Source of the DNA: Ignavibacteriota bacterium | GTDB taxonomy: Bacteria; Bacteroidota; Ignavibacteria; UBA10030 | Direction: 5' to 3' | DNA length: 36,432 nucleotides | Assembly: GCA_022616555.1 (NCBI GenBank) | Contig: JAKEEG010000008.1 | Location: 1 to 36,432, forward strand | Part shown: piece after piece, positions 25,430-31,921 of the stretch | How positions within the stretch are numbered: the stretch's first letter is position 1 | How the letters are laid out: each line of letters starts with the position of its first letter | Translations under genes and position numbers: made by a program | The notes under the pieces: generated by a model | Database searches by the model: none | Seen by the model: only the letters and a program-made list of their open reading frames with translations | Told to the model about the DNA's origin: nothing

Positions 25430-25636
25430 TCAAGATGATGAAGTGCAGCGCTGCTGCGCTGGATCTGATTCTTCAAACCCGTCGCACGAGAGGACGGGGA
25501 GGCGCGGGTATTTCGGAAAGCGCGGGTCGGATTCCGAAAGCGTGCAGAGAATAAATGTGCTGCCGCGTGGGTTTTCGATCACGCGTGCGTTGGCACAGTG
25601 AGAGCAGAGGCCGGGGTTGGGAGTAACATGTTGCAT
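25430..25636 (-). CDS. Small Cys-rich protein coupled to hutU
   Basis: 68-residue protein of unknown function. Its ATG (25636) overlaps the hutU stop by one base (TGATG), which fixes the start. Four cysteines, CSHC (11-14), C near 31 (FILC) and C near 51 (VLSC), suggest a metal site. The core ARVIENPRGSTFILC and DPRFPKYPRLPV looks like a conserved motif set; I recall similar short proteins in other phyla but cannot name a family with certainty. The last 12 residues are polar and probably disordered. Possible roles: zinc-binding accessory or regulator. Function not assignable. Confidence 0.65.
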   Translation of the reverse strand: MQHVTPNPGLCSHCANARVIENPRGSTFILCTLSESDPRFPKYPRLPVLSCDGFEESDPAQQRCTSSS

Positions 25637-27306
25637 CACTTCATCATCGGCACTTTTACGTTCCACTGCTTTGCATTTTTGATGGCGCGGTCGTAGCCGG
25701 CGTCAGCGTGGCGCACGATGCCCATGCCAGGGTCGTACGTGAGTACGCGTTCAAGCCTGCGCTCGGCATCTTTCGTGCCGTCGCAGACGACGACCATACC
25801 GGCGTGAATCGATAAACCGATGCCGACCCCTCCGCCATGGTGGACGCTCACCCAGCTTGCTCCGCCCACCGCGTTGAGCAGCGCGTTGAGAATGGGCCAG
25901 TCGGCAATCGCATCGCTGCCGTCGCGCATTTTTTCCGTTTCTCGGTTTGGCGAGGCGACACTTCCGCAATCCAAATGGTCGCGGCCTATCACAATCGGCG
26001 CTTTGACTTCCCTGCTCGCGACAAGCTGGTTGAAAATCTTGCCCATCTTCGCCCGCGCGCCGTAGCCCAGCCAGCATATGCGTGCCGGCAAGCCCTGGAA
26101 CGCCACCTGCTTCTGCGCTTTTTCGATCCAATTGCAGAGTTGCTTGTCTTCGGGGAATGTCTCCATCACCGCGCGGTCGGTGCGGTAGAGGTCTTCCGGG
26201 TCGCCAGAGAGCGCCGCCCAGCGGAAGGGTCCTTTGCCGTCGCAAAACAACGGACGAATGAACTCCGGCACGAAGCCCGGAATATCGAATGCCTTCTTCA
26301 CGCCGTGTGCGAGCGCCTCGCCGCGGATGTTATTGCCATAGTCGAACACCACCGCGCCTTTCTGCTTGAGCTTTAACATGCCTTTGACATGCTCGGCTAT
26401 GGAATCCTGAGCCATTTTGACGTACTTCTTGGGATTTTTTCTGCGTAACTCGAGGGCTTTGGCATACGACAATCCTGCAGGCACGTAGCCATTGAGTGTG
26501 TCGTGCGCGGAAGTTTGGTCGGTGACGATGTCTGGAAGAAATTTCCCCGCGGCAATTTTCGGGATGATCTCCGCGGCGTTGCCGAGCAACCCGACGGAGA
26601 GCGGCTGTCTGTGTTCCTTTGCCCGTTTGATATTGGCGAGCGCATCATCAAGACTTTCCGTCATTGTGTGGAGGTATTTCGTCTCAAGGCGGCGCTGGAT
26701 GCGTGCGCGGTCGACCTCAATAACGAGACAAGCGGCGCCGTTCATTGTTGCGGCGAGTGGCTGTGCGCCGCCCATGCCGCCGAGTCCGGCAGTGAGTACG
26801 AATCGACCCTTAAGCGAGCCGCCGAAGTATTTTTCCGCGCAGGCGGCGAATGTCTCGTACGTGCCTTGCAGAATGCCTTGCGTGCCGATGTAGATCCAGC
26901 TGCCGGCAGTCATTTGTCCATACATCGTCAGTCCCAAGCCTTCGAGCCGTCGGAACTCGTCCCACGTCGCCCACTGAGGCACGAGCATCGCGTTGCTGAT
27001 GAGCACGCGTGGGGCGTCGGTGTGCGTCTTGAAAATTCCAACGGGTTTGCCGGACTGGACGAGGAGCGTTTCGTCGTTTTCGAGATTTTTCAGGCCTCTG
27101 ACGATGGCGTCGTAGCATTCCCAGTTGCGCGCGGCTTTGCCGGTGCCTCCGTAGACGATAAGCTCCTGCGGCTTCTCGGCAACGTCGGGGTCGAGGTTGT
27201 TCATCAGCATCCGCAGGGCGGCTTCTTGCTGCCAGCCTTTGCAAGTTAACTGTGTGCCGCGGAGTGATTTTATGACTGTCGAGCGAGTAGAATTTTTATT
27301 TGACAT
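25636..27306 (-). CDS. hutU: Urocanate hydratase
   Basis: Adds water to urocanate to give 4-imidazolone-5-propionate; uses tightly bound NAD+ as electrophile. 556 residues, normal. Signatures: [17 protein letters not shown] (about 46-62), NAD loop [57 protein letters not shown] with the conserved Cys, and [20 protein letters not shown] at 27306, 31 nt after ridA, with no clear Shine-Dalgarno. It shares an operon with hutI and ftcD; hutH is 4.6 kb away on the other strand. Confidence 0.97.
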   Translation of the reverse strand: MSNKNSTRSTVIKSLRGTQLTCKGWQQEAALRMLMNNLDPDVAEKPQELIVYGGTGKAARNWECYDAIVRGLKNLENDETLLVQSGKPVGIFKTHTDAPRVLISNAMLVPQWATWDEFRRLEGLGLTMYGQMTAGSWIYIGTQGILQGTYETFAACAEKYFGGSLKGRFVLTAGLGGMGGAQPLAATMNGAACLVIEVDRARIQRRLETKYLHTMTESLDDALANIKRAKEHRQPLSVGLLGNAAEIIPKIAAGKFLPDIVTDQTSAHDTLNGYVPAGLSYAKALELRRKNPKKYVKMAQDSIAEHVKGMLKLKQKGAVVFDYGNNIRGEALAHGVKKAFDIPGFVPEFIRPLFCDGKGPFRWAALSGDPEDLYRTDRAVMETFPEDKQLCNWIEKAQKQVAFQGLPARICWLGYGARAKMGKIFNQLVASREVKAPIVIGRDHLDCGSVASPNRETEKMRDGSDAIADWPILNALLNAVGGASWVSVHHGGGVGIGLSIHAGMVVVCDGTKDAERRLERVLTYDPGMGIVRHADAGYDRAIKNAKQWNVKVPMMK

Positions 27307-27337
27307 TCGTATTTGTTTAGGATTTAGAAATTAGAGC

Positions 27338-27823
27338 TTAGTATTTGCTTCTAAAAGCTATAGCAGCGATTTCCACTTTCGCATTTCGAGGGAGATTGGA
27401 GACTTCCACCGTCGTGCGGGTAGGGTAGCTGCCCTCTTCAAAAAAGCCGCCGTAGATGAGGTTCATCTTCGCAAAATCGTTGATGTCTTTCAAGAATACC
27501 GAACATTGGACGATGTGGCTGGAGTCGTATCCAGCTTGCTGGAGAATGGCCATCATGTTTGTGAGCGATTGCCGCGTCTGGCTCTCGATGTCATCGCCGG
27601 CAAGCTCGCTGGTGACGGGGTCCATGCCGATTTGTCCGGAGACGAAGAGGAAATTTCCCACCTGCACGGCGGGACTGTAAGGCCCGATGGTTTTCGCGTC
27701 GGTGATGTACGTGCGCTCTACGGCTATGGAGAGCTCATCGCGTACAAGGGCGCGGATTTCGTCTTCCGATTTTCCGCAGCCGAGAATTGAGAATAACAAC
27801 ACAAAAAGTAACATGTTTTTCAT
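27338..27823 (-). CDS. RidA-family protein with a lipoprotein signal
   Basis: RidA/YjgF-family domain (2-iminobutanoate/2-iminopropanoate deaminase type) on a predicted lipoprotein. The N-terminus MKNMLLFVLLFSILGCGKS is a short signal with lipobox ILGC (Cys16). A linker (17-40) follows, then the RidA fold from TIGPYSPAV to the end. The Arg of RTTVEV and the Glu of KVEIAAIA align with the Arg105 and Glu120 substrate-binding residues of E. coli RidA; the next family Glu is Ala here. AAGGAT lies about 9 nt before the ATG. RidA normally works in the cytoplasm on reactive enamines and imines, so membrane anchoring is unusual. First gene of the hut operon, 31 nt before hutU. Confidence 0.85.
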   Translation of the reverse strand: MKNMLLFVLLFSILGCGKSEDEIRALVRDELSIAVERTYITDAKTIGPYSPAVQVGNFLFVSGQIGMDPVTSELAGDDIESQTRQSLTNMMAILQQAGYDSSHIVQCSVFLKDINDFAKMNLIYGGFFEEGSYPTRTTVEVSNLPRNAKVEIAAIAFRSKY

Positions 27824-27870
27824 AGGATATCCTTATGTAAAGAAATCTCACCCGCTTCATACAGAGGGAG

Positions 27871-27981
27871 CCACCCCTCCTCTTTGAGGAGGGGATGAAG
27901 GGGGGTGGTTTTTTGCCTTGGAGAACCGAAAAGCGTTAAAAGCTAACCACCCCTAACCCCTCCTTGAAAAGGAGGGGGATG
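27871..27981. repeat. Inverted pair of CCACCCC/CCCCTCC palindromic elements
   Basis: Left copy CCACCCCTCCTC-TTT-GAGGAGGGG (from 27871) followed by GGGGGTGGTTTTTT; right copy AACCACCCCTAACCCCTCCTT-GAA-AAGGAGGGGG ending about 27979. The right copy is the reverse complement of the left with matched base changes (CTC/GAG versus CTT/AAG). Read on +, the left hairpin and T6 resemble a terminator. The element fills the gap between ridA and the adenosine-kinase-family gene. Confidence 0.75.
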
Positions 27982-28017
27982 TTATTCTGCGTTAACCGAC
28001 CTTCCCTACGAAACCTG

Positions 28018-28500
28018 TTACAGCTTGTAGCCTATTTTCCTCAAAAATTCTTTTCGTGTTTTAATGTCTGCGTCGGTTTCGATGCCTTTGGTCTTCATGC
28101 CGTCGATGACGCCGAGGATGCCGCGGCCTTGTTCCGTCTCGGCAATAATGACTTCAACAGGATTCGCTGTTGCACAGTAAATGTTGCACACTTCGGGGAG
28201 ATTCTTGATGGAGTTGAGGATATTCACCGGAAAGCCGTTCTCCATAAACAGAATAAAACAATGCCCGCATGAGAGGTTGATAGCATTCTTCTTCGCCAGC
28301 TCGATGAGCGCCGGTTCGTTGCCCACCCAGCGCACGAGCGCGGGTCCGGACGACTCGCAAAAGCCAAGCCCGAATTTCATCTGCGGGTTCGTCTGCACAA
28401 CTACTTCGTAGATATCCTCCACCGTTTTGATAAAATGGCTTTGGCCGAGAATAAAATTCGTCGCTTCCGGTTTTTCGATTTTGACGGTTTTGAGTTCCAT
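28018..28500 (-). CDS. Adenosine-specific kinase family protein (DUF355)
   Basis: 160-residue protein of the family named adenosine-specific kinase, known mainly from archaea and thermophilic bacteria. Start ATG 28500 has GAGGAG 7 nt upstream; 14 further residues upstream are not family-like. Typical segments: LKTVKIEKPEATNFILGQSHFIKTVEDIYE, KFGLGFCESSGPALVRWVGN, HCFILFMENGFPVNILNSIKNLPEVCNIYCATANPVEV and GRGILGVIDG. The fold binds nucleosides in solved archaeal examples. The catalytic role is not proven for the family. It follows the broken sixA by 11 nt; the hut operon lies beyond a repeat. Confidence 0.85.
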   Translation of the reverse strand: MELKTVKIEKPEATNFILGQSHFIKTVEDIYEVVVQTNPQMKFGLGFCESSGPALVRWVGNEPALIELAKKNAINLSCGHCFILFMENGFPVNILNSIKNLPEVCNIYCATANPVEVIIAETEQGRGILGVIDGMKTKGIETDADIKTRKEFLRKIGYKL

Positions 28501-28511
28501 GCTTGCTCCTC

Positions 28512-28987
28512 TTATTTCATCTGTTCCGCTGTAACAAGCCACTTGAGCGTGGCTGGCAATTTTCTTAATGGGCGCATCGTCTCAATACACGCGAGGCTTG
28601 CTTTTTTCATTTCCACATGCGGGTGTGTCTCGCCGAAGACCAGCAGCGCGATGGCGTTGCTCATGAATGGCTCATGCCCCACGCATAATATACTTTGCTC
28701 TTTGCGCTCGTTCAACAGGTCGAAAAGCTGTCTGTGGTCTGCATACGGCACGAGATACTCGGATGTCAGAAGTTCTTTCACGCCCAACTCTTTGCGTGTC
28801 GGCTCCGCCATTTGCTGTGCACGCAATAAGGGACTCGCGATGATAAGGCGAGCGAGATACCCGAAGACTTGAAGAATTTAGCGACATTCTCCGCTTGCTT
28901 GATGCCCTTATCGCTTAGAGGGCGTTCGCTATCGTGCAGGGAGGGGGTATCGAGTGCATCGCCGTGACGGAGAAGATAAAGAAGCAT
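28512..28987 (-). pseudogene. sixA: SixA-like phosphohistidine phosphatase, frameshifted
   Basis: Histidine-phosphatase-superfamily SixA, which removes phosphate from phosphohistidine in signalling proteins. Two frames make one protein: 28987-28840 encodes LLYLLRHGDA (catalytic RHG) to KFFKSSGISLA, and the -1/+2 frame continues IIASPLLRAQQMAEP to CVGHEPFMSNA (second catalytic His) and ends at 28512. The join is at about 28844-28850, where one base appears to be missing. Both halves are otherwise intact with no other stop, which suggests either a very recent mutation or a sequencing/assembly error. The full protein would be about 158 residues. Confidence 0.8.
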
Positions 28988-29004
28988 GGTTTAAGTGCGG
29001 AATG

Positions 29005-29106
29005 CGGAGTTTCTTATTGCGAATTGCAGATTTCGAAATGCGAAATGAATTGTCGGTTTTTTCGTGGTGTTTCATTTCGCAATCCGCATTTCGAAATCCG
29101 AAATCG
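29005..29106. repeat. TTTCGAAATGCG inverted repeat downstream of the NtrC-type gene
   Basis: TTTCGAAATGCGAAATGAA (29031-29049) faces TTTCATTTCGCAATCCGCATTTCGAAATCC (29070-29099). The pairing is imperfect, with GGATTGC inserted in one arm. Further GCGGAATGCGG words lie to the left (from about 29005). It fills the gap between sixA and the NtrC-type gene and could act as a 3' stabiliser for the minus-strand message. Confidence 0.65.
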
Positions 29107-29108
29107 GA

Positions 29109-30485
29109 TCACTTTTCTTCGAGATTGTACTGCTGGATTTTGGTATAGAGCGTTTTGAGGCTGATGCCGAGCACTTTGGATGCCATGCTTTTATTCCATC
29201 CCACCATCTTCAACACGCCGTGAATGTGTTTAATTTCGATGTCGCGCAGTGTAACCGCACTGCCGACCATCTGATCTCCGCTTCCTGCTGCACGTTGCTC
29301 TCCCGCAGGACGCATGCCAATCGGGAGGGCGAGGTCATCAATACGGATTGCATTGTTTTGGCACAGAATCGCCGCGCGCTCTATGACGTTTTCCAACTCA
29401 CGGACATTTCCGGGCCACTCGTATTTTGTCAACAGATCCATCGCTTTCGTGTCGATGCGGATCGGTTCTTTCGTGCGGACGCGTTTCTTCAGGAAATGGT
29501 CAACGAGCAGGGGAATATCTTCTTTTCGTTCGCGCAATGGCGGCATATTGAGCGTGATGACATTCAGGCGGTAGAGTAAATCCTCGCGGAAGCGCGTTTC
29601 AGCAACCTCGGTTCTAAGGTTCTTGTTCGTCGCGGAAATAATCCGCACGTCCGCATGGAGATTCTTATTGCCGCCCACGCGGCGATATTCGCCGGTCTGC
29701 AAGAAGCGCAGGATCTTGGGCTGAATTATAATGCTGATTTCGCCGATCTCATCGAGGAAGAGCGTCCCACCGTTGGCAATTTCCACCAATCCCTGCTTTG
29801 TCGCGATGGCGTCGGTGAACGCGCCTTTCTCGTGGCCGAAGAGCTCGCTTTCGATCAGCGTCTCAGGAATCGACGCGCAATTGAGCGCAACGAACGGATA
29901 ATCTTTATGTAAGCTGTTCTTGTGGAGGAAACTTGCGACGAGCTCTTTTCCCGTGCCGCTTGGTCCCTGGATGAGCACGGCGGAATCGGTTGGTGCGACT
30001 TTCGTGCAGAGCTTGAGGACTTCGAGAAATGCAGGGGCCTGACCGACAATCTCCGACGCGTATGCGTGGCGCGCAAGTTCGCTCTTGAGCGCTTTATTTT
30101 CGATTGTCAGTCGTTTGCGTTCGAGCGCCCGGTCAATCGTGGCGATCAATTCTTCTGCAGGGTGAGGCTTCGTGAGGTATGTGTACGCGCCCATCTGCAT
30201 GCACTCCACTGCGCGCTTAATGTCGGCGACGCCCGTGAGCATGATGACTTGCGTATCGAGGTAACGGTCTTTGATGAATTTTAGGACTTCCATGCCGTCG
30301 ACGCGCGGCATTTTCATATCCAGGAGAACGAGGTCGTACCCTTTTATCTGGAGCTTGTTGATGGCGGCAACGCCGTCGTTCGCGGTTTCAACGGCATAAC
30401 CTTCATGACCGAGGAGTGTCTTGATGAGGTCGAGGAAGCTGTCTTCGTCATCTACTGCGAGAATGGAAATTCCCTGTTGAGCCAT
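29109..30485 (-). CDS. NtrC-family sigma-54 response regulator
   Basis: 458-residue bacterial enhancer-binding protein: REC domain (1-120), AAA+ domain (about 145-375) and Fis-type helix-turn-helix (about 415-455). REC has the acidic pair D12-D13, phosphoacceptor D56, T84 and K106. AAA+ has Walker A GPSGTGKE (174-181; usual form GESGTGKE), GAFTDA (221-226) where most members have GAFTGA, Walker [10 protein letters not shown], and arginine-finger FREDLLYRL. The HTH is [19 protein letters not shown]. It follows the REC-kinase gene by 24 nt, so the two probably form a pair. Its target promoter was not found; no clear -24/-12 box was seen upstream of hutH or ridA. Confidence 0.93.
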   Translation of the reverse strand: MAQQGISILAVDDEDSFLDLIKTLLGHEGYAVETANDGVAAINKLQIKGYDLVLLDMKMPRVDGMEVLKFIKDRYLDTQVIMLTGVADIKRAVECMQMGAYTYLTKPHPAEELIATIDRALERKRLTIENKALKSELARHAYASEIVGQAPAFLEVLKLCTKVAPTDSAVLIQGPSGTGKELVASFLHKNSLHKDYPFVALNCASIPETLIESELFGHEKGAFTDAIATKQGLVEIANGGTLFLDEIGEISIIIQPKILRFLQTGEYRRVGGNKNLHADVRIISATNKNLRTEVAETRFREDLLYRLNVITLNMPPLRERKEDIPLLVDHFLKKRVRTKEPIRIDTKAMDLLTKYEWPGNVRELENVIERAAILCQNNAIRIDDLALPIGMRPAGEQRAAGSGDQMVGSAVTLRDIEIKHIHGVLKMVGWNKSMASKVLGISLKTLYTKIQQYNLEEK

Positions 30486-30509
30486 AATCGTAAATGCTTA
30501 GTGGATGTC

Positions 30510-31616
30510 TTACCGTACCGGGAGTGCGAAGAAGAACGTCGTTCCCTTTCCGGCTTCGGACTCGACCCAAATTTTCCCGTTATGAGCTTCGACAATGCGC
30601 TGGCAAATAATGAGACCGAGTCCGGTTGTTTGTTTCTTATCTTTCGAATCGGTGACGACGTTGCGATAGCGATTGAAAATGAGCGGCAGCTCTTCCTTCG
30701 GAATCCCTTGTCCCGTATTGAACACGGACACCATCAGGAAATTTTGGGGCTGCTGGCCTTCTTCGACGACGAGCGCTACCTTACGCGCTTGCACCACGAT
30801 GGCGCCTTGAGCCGGCGTGTACTTTACCGCGTTGCTCAAGAGGTTGTGCATCACCTGTTCGATTTTTTGAGAATCGTACTCAATTGGGGGCAGGCCTTCT
30901 TCGGAAGAGATGTCTAGGGTAATTTTATTAGACTGTATCGGGACACGGAATTCTTGCGTTATTTTCTGAACAGTGTCGAAGATATTACCGATGCCCTCAT
31001 TGAGGCGCACGCGGCCACCTTCGAGCTTTGTCAGGTCCATCATGTCGCTCAGCAGGGTTATAACCTTGTCGATAGAGTTGACCATGTAGCCCATCAGCTC
31101 TTTCTGGTGGTCGGACAGCGGACCTGCCATGCCCTTCATCAAGTAACCGATGCTTTGCTTGAGTCCAGAAATAGGATTGTGCAGGTCGTACAGTAATCGA
31201 GCGGTGTGTTCGGCTTGCAGTTGCCGGATGCGCTCTTCTGAGTCGCGTTTTTTGATAAGCCCGCGCAGTTGGGGTACGAGCTGGTCGAGGTCCACAGGCT
31301 TCGTAAGATATTCCTTTGCGCCAAGCTTCATCGCTTCCACAGCCATGCTCACATCGCTCATGCCGGTCATCATCACGACTTCTGTTTGGTTGGAATTCTT
31401 TTTGATGAACCGGAGCACCTCAAGCCCGTTCGCGCCGGGCATCTTGATGTCGAGCAGGGCTATATCGAAATCCTTGCCCTGGACTTTTTTAATCGCCTCC
31501 AGTCCATCTCCTGCTTGTTCGACGTTGAAGCCCTCGTCCCCAAGCCACGCGGAGATAGTGCCGCGGAGCGAGTCTTCGTCGTCGGCAATCAGTACGTTGA
31601 TTTTCTCGTCAGCCAT
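30510..31616 (-). CDS. REC-histidine kinase hybrid with atypical H-box
   Basis: 368 residues: N-terminal REC domain (1-122; D12-D13, phosphoacceptor D56, T84, K106), a short coiled linker, HisKA-like helices (about 135-200) and a HATPase domain (250-368). No membrane segment, so cytoplasmic. The H-box reads LLYDLHNPIS: aligned with the usual HDLRTP, Tyr143 occupies the phosphoacceptor His position and His146 sits three residues later. The N-box HNLLSNAVKY is intact; G1 is FNTGQGI with Asn300 where Asp is usual; G2 is TGLGLIICQRIVEAHNG. The DNA supports the reading (TAC, then CAC). It may be a pseudokinase, or may use His146. It is encoded upstream of the NtrC-type partner. Confidence 0.9.
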   Translation of the reverse strand: MADEKINVLIADDEDSLRGTISAWLGDEGFNVEQAGDGLEAIKKVQGKDFDIALLDIKMPGANGLEVLRFIKKNSNQTEVVMMTGMSDVSMAVEAMKLGAKEYLTKPVDLDQLVPQLRGLIKKRDSEERIRQLQAEHTARLLYDLHNPISGLKQSIGYLMKGMAGPLSDHQKELMGYMVNSIDKVITLLSDMMDLTKLEGGRVRLNEGIGNIFDTVQKITQEFRVPIQSNKITLDISSEEGLPPIEYDSQKIEQVMHNLLSNAVKYTPAQGAIVVQARKVALVVEEGQQPQNFLMVSVFNTGQGIPKEELPLIFNRYRNVVTDSKDKKQTTGLGLIICQRIVEAHNGKIWVESEAGKGTTFFFALPVR

Positions 31617-31921
31617 AATGATGAGGAACAGTTTGTAATTGACGGTGCGGCTGAAATCTACGTGGAAGTCGACCTGTGGCTGGTATCCCCCGATGCGTCA
31701 TAGGTCAACGGAGATAATAACGAGATTCGGCTGAAAAGTCAATGAGTATCTCTTGTCAAAACAACTCTCATTCGTGCGGTCAGGACTTACGTCCTGACCG
31801 AAAAGCCATTAGTGTCAGGAGGTAACTCCTGACACCACCCAGAGTATCCTTTGCCATTCATATTGAATTTCAAGCGATGCTCTGCTACATTGAAGGACAT
31901 TCATCCTTAACCAAAAGGTCT
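31617..31921. promoter_or_regulatory. Divergent intergenic region with hutH leader
   Basis: 305 nt between the kinase (minus) and hutH (plus). It contains two strong hairpins (31777-31800 and 31812-31835, listed separately). The AT-rich segment around 31855-31875 is the likely promoter area for hutH, but I cannot assign boxes. No -24/-12 sigma-54 promoter is evident. AAAAGG at 31914-31919 is the probable hutH ribosome site. Confidence 0.4.
31777..31835. repeat. Inverted pair of TCAGGA-GTAA hairpins upstream of hutH
   Basis: Hairpin 1: CGGTCAGGAC (31777-31786), loop TTAC, GTCCTGACCG (31791-31800). Hairpin 2: GTGTCAGGAG (31812-31821), loop GTAA, CTCCTGACAC (31826-31835). Both have perfect 10-bp stems. 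Loop 1 is the reverse complement of loop 2, so the copies are in opposite orientation and differ by compensatory C-G/G-C changes at the loop-closing pair. Confidence 0.85.

Noticed and set aside
25590-25606. TTGGCAC-N5-GAGCA resembling a sigma-54 promoter
   Set aside because: It lies inside the small Cys-rich gene and points away from the operon (plus strand); the -12 part is poor.
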